Shown: positions 1 through 5,761 of the stretch, in pieces | Layout of the letters: every line of letters starts with the position of its first letter | How positions within the stretch are numbered: the stretch's first letter is position 1 | DNA from: Gammaproteobacteria bacterium | GTDB lineage: Bacteria; Pseudomonadota; Gammaproteobacteria; SZUA-229 | Direction of reading: 5' to 3' | Assembly (NCBI GenBank): GCA_016191795.1 | Contig: JACPVK010000076.1 | Location: 1 to 5,889, forward strand | DNA: 5,889 nt | The notes under the pieces: model-generated | What the model was told of the DNA's origin: nothing | Seen by the model: only the letters and a program-made list of their open reading frames with translations | The model's database searches: none | Made by a program: the position numbers and the translations under genes

Positions 1-439
1 GAAACACAATATTGTTGACGCCGGTCGGACGTGTTTCATCAACATAAAATGTACGCAGGTAGGTGTACAACCAGTCAGCGCCACGGGCACGGGCAATCAC
101 CGTCAAGCCGGGTATTTTGGTGCCGAATGCGCTCTTGGCAAAGTCCGTATCCATGGCAATTTTCATTAATTCGCCAGGCTTGGTGTGATCACCTTTGGCA
201 TCGCGAGTTGAAATCATGGCCATAACTTCTTCATCACTCATACCCAGATCACGACCAATACGGTTGTAACGCATGTAATCGGCCGCGTGACATCCCATGC
301 AGTAATTATTAAAAGTCTGTGCACCGCGCTTGAGTGATTCTTTATCACTCAGGTCGACAGGCGCACTGTCCAGATGAGCACCACTTTTGGCCAAAACCAT
401 GCCGGGCAGCAGGCAAAGTGCAATCAGTAATTTTTTCAT
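1..439 (-). CDS. petC: Cytochrome c1 of the bc1 complex, N-terminal part (cut by window edge)
   Basis: This is the N-terminal 146 residues of cytochrome c1, the subunit that takes electrons from the Rieske protein and passes them to soluble cytochrome c in the periplasm. Residues 1-17 (MKKLLIALCLLPGMVLA) form a Sec signal peptide with a likely cut after VLA. The heme c attachment motif CMGCH is at residues 47-51, inside the family signature GAQTFNNYCMGCH followed by YMRYNRIG. Further on, the family pattern RARGADWLYTYLRTFYVDETRPTGVNN is visible in pieces around residues 117-143. The axial Met ligand and the C-terminal membrane anchor lie beyond the left edge, so their presence cannot be confirmed. 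The ATG overlaps the cytochrome b stop as TAATG, and a purine-rich GAGAG stretch about 7-13 bases upstream may serve as ribosome binding site. Identification is firm; it is partial only because of the window boundary. Confidence 0.95.
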   Translation of the reverse strand, partial: MKKLLIALCLLPGMVLAKSGAHLDSAPVDLSDKESLKRGAQTFNNYCMGCHAADYMRYNRIGRDLGMSDEEVMAMISTRDAKGDHTKPGELMKIAMDTDFAKSAFGTKIPGLTVIARARGADWLYTYLRTFYVDETRPTGVNNIVF

Positions 440-1650
440 TAGGTCACTCTCTCGGGAACAGGCTTGGTAGGTTCATTTTTCGATGTCACAAACAGCACAA
501 CGAAAAAGCCGAAATACACCAGGCTAAAAAACTGGGCCAGAAGGGTCAGGAATGGTGTAGCCGGTTGCATACCCAACCAGCCCAATACAACAAACGCCAC
601 CACAAATGCCGCCAGGTTGTATTTGAAAATATTACCGCGATAACGGATTGATTTTACCTTGCAACGATCCAGCCACGGCAGCAGGAACAGCACGACTATC
701 GCTGCACCCATCGCTAAAACACCCGCCAGTTTATCTGGCACCGCACGCAGAATGGCGTAGAACGGTGTGAAGTACCATACCGGCGCAATATGTTCCGGCG
801 TCTTCAATGGATCAGAAGGAATAAAGTTGGCGTGTTCCAGCATGTAACCGCCACCTTCCGGCATAAAAAACATGATGGTTGCAAAGAAAATCAAAAATAC
901 GGCCACACCCAGAATATCTTTCACTGAGTAGTAAGGATGGAACGGAATACCGTCAACCGGCAGATGCGTTACCGGATCCTTGTTCTTCTTGATTTCAACG
1001 CCATCGGGATTGTTTGAGCCCACTTCATGCAGCGCCAGAATGTGCGCCACAACCAGTCCCAGTAACACGATGGGCAGGGCGATCACATGTAACGCAAAGA
1101 AGCGGTTGAGTGTGGCATCAGATACCACGAAATCACCACGTATCCACAATGTCAGTGGCTCACCAATAAATGGCAGGGCACCGAACAATGAAATGATTAC
1201 CTGCGCACCCCAGTAAGACATCTGGCCCCAGGGCAACAGATAACCCATGAAAGCTTCTGCCATCAGCACCAGATAAATCAGCATACCGAACAACCAGATC
1301 AGTTCACGCGGCTGTTTGTAAGAGCCATACAACAGTCCGCGGAACATATGCAGATACACCACCACGAAAAAGGCGGTAGCGCCGGTAGAGTGCATATAGC
1401 GAATCAGCCAGCCGTAGGGCACGTCACGCATGATGTACTCAACCGAAGCAAACGCGGTGGCGCCATCGGGCTTGTAATGCATGGTGAGGAAGATGCCGGA
1501 AATAATCTGGATAACCAGAACCAGCAATGCCAACGAACCGAAGAAATACCAGAAGTTGAAATTTTTCGGGGCGTAGTATTTTGACAAATGCTCCTCAAAC
1601 ATTTTGGTGAGAGGAAAACGATCGTCAATCCAGGTCAAAAGCTTTTGCAT
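439..1650 (-). CDS. petB: Cytochrome b of the ubiquinol-cytochrome c reductase (bc1) complex
   Basis: A complete 403-residue cytochrome b, the membrane core of complex III. It holds two b hemes and the Qo and Qi quinone sites. The length fits the eight-helix bacterial form with no C-terminal fusion. Heme ligands are H87 and H101 on helix B (RYMHSTGATAFFVVVYLHMFRG region) and H188 and H203 on helix D (LNRFFALH...VVAHILALH). The conserved MGYLLPWGQMSYWGAQV segment at 135-151 (helix C/cd1) and HEVGSNNPDG at 208-217 are present. The Qo-site motif reads PVWY at 290-293, not the PEWY of mitochondria and alphaproteobacteria. As I recall, PVWY is the common beta/gammaproteobacterial form. The ATG overlaps the Rieske stop (TAATG), and a strong GGAGGAG ribosome binding site sits 7 bases upstream inside the Rieske C-terminal codons. 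It is the middle gene of a coupled three-gene operon. Confidence 0.98.
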   Translation of the reverse strand: MQKLLTWIDDRFPLTKMFEEHLSKYYAPKNFNFWYFFGSLALLVLVIQIISGIFLTMHYKPDGATAFASVEYIMRDVPYGWLIRYMHSTGATAFFVVVYLHMFRGLLYGSYKQPRELIWLFGMLIYLVLMAEAFMGYLLPWGQMSYWGAQVIISLFGALPFIGEPLTLWIRGDFVVSDATLNRFFALHVIALPIVLLGLVVAHILALHEVGSNNPDGVEIKKNKDPVTHLPVDGIPFHPYYSVKDILGVAVFLIFFATIMFFMPEGGGYMLEHANFIPSDPLKTPEHIAPVWYFTPFYAILRAVPDKLAGVLAMGAAIVVLFLLPWLDRCKVKSIRYRGNIFKYNLAAFVVAFVVLGWLGMQPATPFLTLLAQFFSLVYFGFFVVLFVTSKNEPTKPVPERVT

Positions 1651-2243
1651 TAGGCGGCTCCTCCATCTTCACCAATAATAATGGTGGTGTCACTGAGATA
1701 ACGATGCGGCGGCACTTCCAGATTCAACGGGGCAGGAACACCCTGGTAAACACGACCGGCGAGGTCAAAACGTGAACCGTGGCATGGGCAGAAAAAGCCG
1801 CCCTTCCAGTCTGCACCCAGATCCGCTGCAGCCAGATCAGGTCGGTAGCTGGGCGAGCAACCCAGATGCGTACATATACCCACCAGCACCAGAATTTGCG
1901 GCTTGATGGAGCGATCACCATTACGCGCATAATCAGGCTGCTGTTCGTTTTCCGAAGCCGGATCACGCAATTGCTCGTTCAAGGTAGGCAGATCTTCCAG
2001 GTTGCGCGCGGTACGCTTCACAATCCACACTGGCTTGCCCTGCCATTCAACCGTCATCATTGCGCCGTCCTGCATTTTGCTGATATCCACTTCAACCGGC
2101 GCACCGGCTGTTTTGGCGCGTTCACTCGGCGCCCAGGATGCAAGAAACGGCACAGCCACAAAACCCGCTCCGACCGCGCCCGCCACCGTGACAGCGTTGG
2201 TCAGCATGCGGCGCTTTTTCAGATCTACGCCTTCTGTAGCCAT
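1650..2243 (-). CDS. petA: Rieske 2Fe-2S protein of the bc1 complex
   Basis: A complete 197-residue Rieske iron-sulfur subunit, which moves electrons from ubiquinol at the Qo site to cytochrome c1. The N-terminus has a basic KKRRML stretch (9-14) followed by a hydrophobic segment at about 15-36. This is the uncleaved Tat signal-anchor typical of bacterial Rieske proteins, although the twin-arginine motif is not canonical SRRxFLK. Cluster-binding box 1 is CTHLGC at 124-129 and box 2 is CPCHGSRFD at 152-160. The 2Fe-2S ligands are C124, H126, C152 and H155, with a stabilising disulfide C129-C154. The segment between the boxes and the trailing GVPAPLNLEVPP loop are as expected. ATG 2243 is preceded by GAGAGG with a 5-base gap, supporting this start. 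It is the first gene of the pet operon, with a 409-bp non-coding stretch upstream holding the likely promoter. Confidence 0.98.
   Translation of the reverse strand: MATEGVDLKKRRMLTNAVTVAGAVGAGFVAVPFLASWAPSERAKTAGAPVEVDISKMQDGAMMTVEWQGKPVWIVKRTARNLEDLPTLNEQLRDPASENEQQPDYARNGDRSIKPQILVLVGICTHLGCSPSYRPDLAAADLGADWKGGFFCPCHGSRFDLAGRVYQGVPAPLNLEVPPHRYLSDTTIIIGEDGGAA
1658..1664 (-). promoter_or_regulatory. Shine-Dalgarno of cytochrome b within the Rieske C-terminus
   Basis: GGAGGAG on the minus strand, 7 bases before ATG 1650. It encodes part of the Gly-Gly-Ala tail of the Rieske protein and is the strongest ribosome binding site in the operon. Combined with the TAATG overlap it supports coupled translation of petA and petB. 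Confidence 0.8.
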
Positions 2244-2287
2244 GATTACCTCTCAGAAAATTTTAAAATAAACCTGCTTGTGCCCCC

Positions 2288-2311
2288 GTTGCCCCGCTGT
2301 AGCGGAACAAC
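2288..2311 (-). promoter_or_regulatory. Small symmetric hairpin in the pet leader
   Basis: GTTG (2288-2291) pairs with CAAC (2308-2311). After a 2x2 internal loop, CCGC (2294-2297) pairs with GCGG (2302-2305) around a TGTA loop. It would lie in the 5' untranslated RNA of petA, about 45 bases before the ATG. It has no T-run on the transcript strand, so it is not an intrinsic terminator. Its role, if any, is unknown. Confidence 0.35.
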
Positions 2312-2381
2312 CCGGAACCCGAAATCGTGCAAGATCACTACGCCCTGAACAACTGAATCACAGACGCAAAATCGCGCGCGA

Positions 2382-2411
2382 ATGATACTAGATGCACTGC
2401 GATCTAGCCAA
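2382..2411 (-). promoter_or_regulatory. Candidate sigma-70 promoter for petABC
   Basis: On the minus strand a -35-like TTGGCT (2411-2406, 4 of 6 matches) is followed after 18 bases by a -10-like TATCAT (2387-2382, 5 of 6 matches). Transcription would start near 2375, giving a leader of about 130 bases. The overlapping TAGTAT (2390-2385) is an alternative -10. This is the best match I see in the gap. The call is from sequence inspection only, and other starts cannot be excluded. Confidence 0.4.
2388..2407. repeat. Perfect inverted repeat CTAGAT-N8-ATCTAG
   Basis: CTAGAT at 2388-2393 and ATCTAG at 2402-2407 are perfect reverse complements separated by 8 bp, so equivalent half-site positions are 14 bp apart. 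The repeat fills the spacer of the candidate pet promoter, which is where a repressor operator would work. No specific regulator is recognised. Confidence 0.5.
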
Positions 2412-2421
2412 TACTTATTGG
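2408..2421. repeat. Perfect inverted repeat CCAATA-CT-TATTGG
   Basis: A 14-bp near-palindrome with 6-bp perfect arms and a 2-bp centre. It directly abuts the CTAGAT inverted repeat and overlaps the proposed -35 hexamer of the pet promoter. It could be a protein-binding site. A T-run (GTTTTTGC) follows it only on the plus strand, where no gene ends, so a terminator reading is unlikely. Confidence 0.45.
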
Positions 2422-2507
2422 GTTTTTGCAGCTTTATCAGTAACTTAACTCCGTTGATTCACGGCCTGATGTCGCTCAACATTGCTATTTGATACCAAAA
2501 GCACTGA

Positions 2508-2628
2508 CCGCAGAGTCACAGGGTGCACAGAGAAATATTTTCTGGATTTCCCGGCGTGCAGCCGGTATTGATTCGGCTTGCTTTGGCCGGGACCTTTTTC
2601 GTGCTCTGTGCGCTGCGTGACTCAGCGG
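2508..2628. repeat. 121-bp fold-back (MITE-like) repeat
   Basis: The outer arms are 25 bp each, 2508-2532 (CCGCAGAGTCAC... to CACAGAG) and 2604-2628, and match as inverted repeats at 20 of 25 positions. Inside them a second perfect 7-bp pair, TCCCGGC (2549-2555) with GCCGGGA (2586-2592), encloses an apical hairpin, GCCG (2561-2564) with CGGC (2574-2577). The nested symmetry means the whole unit can fold into one long cruciform or RNA hairpin. I see no target-site duplication and no coding capacity. It starts 24 bp past the Nif3 stop codon, so it would lie in that gene's 3' RNA. The CCGCAGAG/CTCTG ends resemble, from memory, dispersed CGCAGAG-type fold-back repeats of many bacterial genomes, but copy number cannot be tested here. 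Confidence 0.6.
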
Positions 2629-2652
2629 CAAATCGGTTCCTGATCAGCCAGC

Positions 2653-3414
2653 TCACACCGGATTGGGCACATCCACAAATTCCCAGTCGATAGCAAATGT
2701 TTGCGCCAGATGCCGGGCCAGTGCCTGTACCCCAAACGACTCACTGGCATGATGACCGATGGCAAAGTAATGAATATCGAGTTCGCGCGCCAGATGATAG
2801 GTTTGTTCCGACACTTCACCGCTCACATAGGCGTCCACACCCAGTTGTGCTGCCTGTTCGATATAACCCTGGGCCGCACCGCTGCACCAGGCGAGCGTTT
2901 TGATGGGACGCTGTGTGCCGGCTGCCAGATGCAGCGGCGTACGTTGCAGTGTTAACTGGATATGCTGCGCAAACTGCTGTGGCGTTTGTGCCTGCGGCAA
3001 ACTACCCTGCCATAACAAACCTCTGGCATCGCCCTGCGTTACCGCACCCTGCACTTCAAAACCCAGCTCCCGCGCCAGGGTGATGTTATTGCCCAATTCG
3101 CTATGCGCATCCAGTGGCAGGTGATAGGCCAGCATACTCACGTCATGCTGCAACAAAACCTGCAAGCGGCGTTTTTTGGCGCCGGTAATGGCCGCATTCT
3201 CCCCTTTCCAGAAATAACCGTGATGCACCAGTACGGCATCTGCACCACGCGCGATGGCCAGCTCCAGAAATTGCTGACTGGCTGTGACACCGGCAATTAT
3301 TTTTTTAATTTGCGACTTGCCTTCTACCTGCAATCCGTTTGGGCAATAATCACGAAACGTCTCTGCCGCCAGCAGCTGGTTGCAGTAATCATGCAATTGT
3401 TTGAGTTCAACCAT
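2653..3414 (-). CDS. Nif3/YbgI-family dinuclear metal-centre protein
   Basis: A 253-residue member of the Nif3 family (E. coli YbgI is about 247 residues). These proteins form toroidal hexamers with a two-metal site in each subunit. Their reaction is not settled, although some databases label them GTP cyclohydrolase 1 type 2 homologs. The metal ligands are recognisable: VHHG with H64 and H65, HLPLDAH with D102, and GHHASESFG with H221 and E225. The N-terminal CPNGLQVEG at 24-32 and the VSGEVSEQ stretch at 197-204 are also family landmarks. The ATG at 3414 was chosen because MVELKQL matches the family N-terminus and AGGAG lies 7 bases upstream. A longer frame reaching 3546 adds 44 residues with no family similarity, antisense to the protease. 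Its ATG overlaps that of the divergent protease gene. The family assignment is firm; the cellular role is unknown. Confidence 0.93.
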   Translation of the reverse strand: MVELKQLHDYCNQLLAAETFRDYCPNGLQVEGKSQIKKIIAGVTASQQFLELAIARGADAVLVHHGYFWKGENAAITGAKKRRLQVLLQHDVSMLAYHLPLDAHSELGNNITLARELGFEVQGAVTQGDARGLLWQGSLPQAQTPQQFAQHIQLTLQRTPLHLAAGTQRPIKTLAWCSGAAQGYIEQAAQLGVDAYVSGEVSEQTYHLARELDIHYFAIGHHASESFGVQALARHLAQTFAIDWEFVDVPNPV

Positions 3415-4555
3415 GCCCAGGCTCCTGAATCGTTTGTTAAAAATCTTGCCGAATTCTACACACTTCCACCTGCCTTTCGTGGTGCTGTGGTCAGTAATCG
3501 GGCTGATACTGGGTGGACTACTGCTCGCCCTGTGGCCTGAAAGCACTCAAAACGGTGACGACAAAACAACTTCACAAATGCCGACACAGGCATTCTCGTC
3601 AGCGCCCGCCTCTTATGCCAACGCGGTTTCACGCGCCGCCACCGCCGTTGTCAGTATTCGCGCCAGCCAGTACACCAGTGCGCTTACGCTGCGTGATTCC
3701 ATTGCCATTAACACACCCCGGCAACACACCCGGCAAGGCTCCGGTGTCATTATTGAACCGGGCCGCGTACTCACCAATTACCATGTGGTGTCTCAGGCTA
3801 GTGAAATACTGGTCACCCTGAATGATGGTCACCAGGTTAAAGGCGAGATTCTGGGTACCGATCCGGATACCGATCTGGCCGTGCTCAGCATCCGGCATGA
3901 GAATCACATACCGCTGGCCATCGCCAATATGCGTCACGTCCGTGTCGGTGATGTGGTGCTCGCCATCGGCAATCCCTACGGCATAGGGCAAACCGTTACC
4001 CAGGGCATAATCAGCGCCACCGGACGCGATCGCGTTGGACTGAGCACGTATGAGAATTTTATCCAGACCGATGCGGCCATTAATCCCGGCAATTCCGGTG
4101 GTGCCTTAATCAACGCCAAAGGCGAAATCATCGGCATTAATTCGGCCATATTCAGTCAGTCGGGCAGTTACCAGGGCATCAGCTTCGCCATACCCATCGA
4201 CATGGCACTGGATGTGGTTAAACAAGTTCTTGCTCACGGCAGCGTGATTCGCGGCTGGCTGGGTGTGGAAGGCGTGGATTTAAATCCGTTATGGCTGGAA
4301 CGACTGGGCCTGCAGGATGCGCAGGGCGTACTGATTACCGATGTATTCAAAAACGGCCCGGCCGATATGGCTGGCCTGGCTGCCGGTGACATTATTACTC
4401 GCATTAATCAAACCAATATTCGTGATACCCGCGATGTACTCAATATGATTGCCAGCGGACGTCCCGGTGCAATCATTGAAATATCCGGTATTCGCAAACA
4501 GCAAAGTTTTACCACCCGTGCAACCCTGGCACAAAGGCCGCTGGAAAGTCATTAA
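3413..4555 (+). CDS. DegS/AlgW-type membrane-anchored periplasmic serine protease with PDZ domain
   Basis: A 380-residue HtrA-family site-1 protease. DegS (E. coli) and AlgW (Pseudomonas) cut a membrane anti-sigma factor (RseA or MucA) when their PDZ domain binds misfolded outer-membrane protein tails, releasing the envelope-stress sigma factor. Counting from ATG 3413, a basic N-terminus precedes one membrane helix at about 19-41, then SYANAVSRAA at 67-76 as in AlgW. The trypsin-like triad is H124 (LTNYHVV), D154 (TDLAVL) and S228 (NPGNSGGAL). A single PDZ domain covers about 279-376, beginning IRGWLGV. The short segment before the catalytic His and the single PDZ domain argue for DegS/AlgW over DegP/DegQ. 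ATG 3413 has only a weak GAG 7 bases upstream. An in-frame TTG at 3401 would add four residues. The gene ends in tandem stops TAATAA and converges on hisC. Confidence 0.93.
   Translation: MPRLLNRLLKILPNSTHFHLPFVVLWSVIGLILGGLLLALWPESTQNGDDKTTSQMPTQAFSSAPASYANAVSRAATAVVSIRASQYTSALTLRDSIAINTPRQHTRQGSGVIIEPGRVLTNYHVVSQASEILVTLNDGHQVKGEILGTDPDTDLAVLSIRHENHIPLAIANMRHVRVGDVVLAIGNPYGIGQTVTQGIISATGRDRVGLSTYENFIQTDAAINPGNSGGALINAKGEIIGINSAIFSQSGSYQGISFAIPIDMALDVVKQVLAHGSVIRGWLGVEGVDLNPLWLERLGLQDAQGVLITDVFKNGPADMAGLAAGDIITRINQTNIRDTRDVLNMIASGRPGAIIEISGIRKQQSFTTRATLAQRPLESH
3453..3458 (-). promoter_or_regulatory. Possible -10 element for the Nif3-family gene
   Basis: TAGAAT on the minus strand (5 of 6 matches to TATAAT) would give a start near 3446 and a leader of about 30 bases. 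It lies inside the 5' coding part of the divergent protease gene because no intergenic DNA exists. No good -35 hexamer stands 16-18 bases upstream, so this is tentative. Confidence 0.25.
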
Positions 4556-4588
4556 TAAAAGCTAACCATTTGTGACAGCATCACTGTA
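4556..4588. other. Short convergent gap between protease and hisC
   Basis: Only 33 bp separate the two convergent stop codons. A weak 4-bp stem (GTGA 4572-4575 with TCAC 4581-4584) is present, with no T-run next to it on either strand. I see no convincing intrinsic terminator, so the two transcripts may overlap at their 3' ends or end by another mechanism. Confidence 0.5.
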
Positions 4589-5656
4589 TCAGGCATGCAA
4601 ACACTTTCTTAAAGCTGACACAAACGCCCGATTTTCATCGCTGGTTCCCACCGTAATGCGCAGGCACTGATCGAGTGCGCCACCGGCAGGACTAAGATTT
4701 TTAATTAATATCCCCTGCTGTTTGAGTAACTCAAACACCTTGCTGGCATTTTTTTTACCAAACCGCACCAGAATAAAATTGGCGCGACTGGGATACACCT
4801 GCAAATCAGCCAGCTTGTTCAGCTCATTCAGCAACCAGCTGCGTTGCTCACGAATAGACGTGGCCTGCGCTTCAAATACACTGGCATTGTCCAGTGCAAA
4901 CTGGGCCGTGATTTGTGTCAGCACATTGATGTTGTAGGGCAGGCGCACCTTGTCGAATTCATTAATCCATTTTGGGTTACCTGCCAGCAAGCCCAGACGC
5001 AAACCGGCCAGACCCATTTTCGAGACGGTGCGCATCACCAGAAGATTCTCAAACTGACCTAGTCGCGGCATAAAACTTTCACCGGCAAACGGCTGGTAGG
5101 CTTCGTCCACTATCACCAGACCCTGGCTGGCCTGGATAATGTCCAGCATCGCCTGCTCATCAAACAGATTGGCCGTGGGATTATTCGGATAGGCAAGAAA
5201 AATCAGTGCCGGCTGCTGCGCTTTAACGGCCGCCAGCATGGCGGGTAAATCCAGCGAAAAATCGTCGCGTAATGGCACGCCGATATAGTCCATACCAACA
5301 AATGTGGCGATCATTTTGTACATCACAAAGCCCGGCTCCGGTGCCAGTATTGACCTCCCCGGCTGCGCCACGGCCATCGCCATCATCTGTATTAATTCAT
5401 CGGAACCATTGCCCAGCATAATGGCCTGGTCAGCCGGTATTTGCATATAACCACGCAAGCTGTCGCGCAGCTCGGCGGCATGCGGATCCGGATAGCGATT
5501 CAATGCCGCATGGGAAATTTTTTGCAGCCATCTGGCAATTAAATCATCCGGCAGACCATAAGGATTTTCCATCGCATCGAGCTTGATCATGCCTCCGGCA
5601 TCGGCGACATGGTAGGCAGACAGGGCTTTGATTTCAGGGCGAATAAGATCAGACAT
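4589..5656 (-). CDS. hisC: Histidinol-phosphate aminotransferase
   Basis: A complete 355-residue class I/II PLP-dependent aminotransferase. It converts imidazole-acetol phosphate and glutamate to histidinol phosphate and 2-oxoglutarate, the step before histidinol phosphatase in histidine synthesis. Landmarks in order: KLDAMENPYG at 25-34 (substrate-binding N-terminus), GNGSDELI at 82-89 (phosphate-side loop), YPNNPTAN at 156-163 with the PLP-contacting Asn, VDEAYQPF at 183-190 (Asp184 and Tyr187 contact PLP), and SKMGLAGLRLG at 212-222 with K213 as the Schiff-base lysine and R220 near the phosphate. R333 in LRITVGT should bind the substrate carboxylate. Some family members also accept aromatic amino acids. 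There is no clear Shine-Dalgarno before ATG 5656, but the N-terminus aligns with the family. No other his gene is visible, and the gene upstream is divergent, so it appears to begin its own transcript. Confidence 0.93.
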   Translation of the reverse strand: MSDLIRPEIKALSAYHVADAGGMIKLDAMENPYGLPDDLIARWLQKISHAALNRYPDPHAAELRDSLRGYMQIPADQAIMLGNGSDELIQMMAMAVAQPGRSILAPEPGFVMYKMIATFVGMDYIGVPLRDDFSLDLPAMLAAVKAQQPALIFLAYPNNPTANLFDEQAMLDIIQASQGLVIVDEAYQPFAGESFMPRLGQFENLLVMRTVSKMGLAGLRLGLLAGNPKWINEFDKVRLPYNINVLTQITAQFALDNASVFEAQATSIREQRSWLLNELNKLADLQVYPSRANFILVRFGKKNASKVFELLKQQGILIKNLSPAGGALDQCLRITVGTSDENRAFVSALRKCLHA

Positions 5657-5685
5657 GCGTTGGCCAGTTGCTGGGTGAGTTGTGC

Positions 5686-5714
5686 ATCATACCCGGACCT
5701 TGAATTCAACAAAA
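5686..5714 (-). promoter_or_regulatory. Candidate sigma-70 promoter for hisC
   Basis: A good -10, TATGAT (5691-5686, 5 of 6 matches), would place transcription start near 5679 and give a leader of about 23 bases. The -35 is poor: TTTTGT (5714-5709) at 17 bases or TTGTTG (5712-5707) at 15. The region overlaps the -35 of the divergent hsp20 promoter. Confidence 0.35.
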
Positions 5715-5727
5715 GCAGCCCTATCTA
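5699..5727 (+). promoter_or_regulatory. Sigma-32 (RpoH) type heat-shock promoter for hsp20
   Basis: The -35 CTTGAA (5699-5704) is an exact match to the core of the heat-shock consensus. After a 14-bp spacer comes CCCTATCTA (5719-5727), matching CCCCATTTA at 7 of 9 positions. The spacing is that of E. coli dnaK P1 as I recall it. Transcription would start near 5734, giving an untranslated leader of about 28 bases. Its position just upstream of a small heat-shock gene strongly supports the call. Confidence 0.8.
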
Positions 5728-5749
5728 TCGGACATGAGACAAACAACCT

Positions 5750-5753
5750 GGAG
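5750..5753 (+). promoter_or_regulatory. Ribosome binding site of hsp20
   Basis: GGAG, 8 bases before ATG 5762. It supports this start for the small heat-shock protein. Confidence 0.7.
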
Positions 5754-5761
5754 ACAAAACC

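Larger units (their letters stand above)
2244..2652. other. 409-bp non-coding gap between the Nif3 gene and petABC
   Basis: No convincing gene is seen on either strand in this stretch. Reading in the direction of transcription (right to left) it contains a fold-back repeat at 2508-2628, a featureless AT-balanced stretch at 2422-2507, two abutting inverted repeats at 2388-2421 overlapping a candidate promoter, and the pet leader. The leader holds a small hairpin at 2288-2311 and an AT-rich patch (AAAATTTT at 2257-2264) just upstream of the Rieske ribosome binding site. An open frame crossing part of this gap on the plus strand is antisense to the Rieske gene and has no family features. Confidence 0.8.

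Noticed and set aside
1779..2348. 189-codon open frame on the plus strand
   Set aside because: It is fully antisense to the Rieske gene for most of its length, rich in Arg, His and Thr with no family pattern, and has no good ribosome binding site. It is a shadow of the Rieske codon usage.
2373..2380. CGCGCGCG run near the predicted pet transcription start
   Set aside because: Alternating CG can form Z-DNA, but eight bases are too few to claim a function and may be chance in this composition.
3300..3306. Seven-T run on the plus strand near the divergent start region
   Set aside because: It encodes Lys-Lys-Ile in the Nif3-family protein and is not preceded by a stable stem, so it is neither a terminator nor a clear slippage site.
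3415..3546. 44-residue N-terminal extension of the Nif3-family protein
   Set aside because: The extra residues match nothing in the family and are antisense to the protease N-terminus. The ATG at 3414 has a proper AGGAG and gives the usual family length.
3629..3991. 120-codon open frame antisense to the protease
   Set aside because: Gly- and Asp-rich low-complexity translation in the opposite frame of a clear HtrA gene, with no start signals.
4571..4588. Possible bidirectional terminator between the protease and hisC
   Set aside because: The only stem is 4 bp and no T-run adjoins it on either strand, so an intrinsic terminator is not supported.
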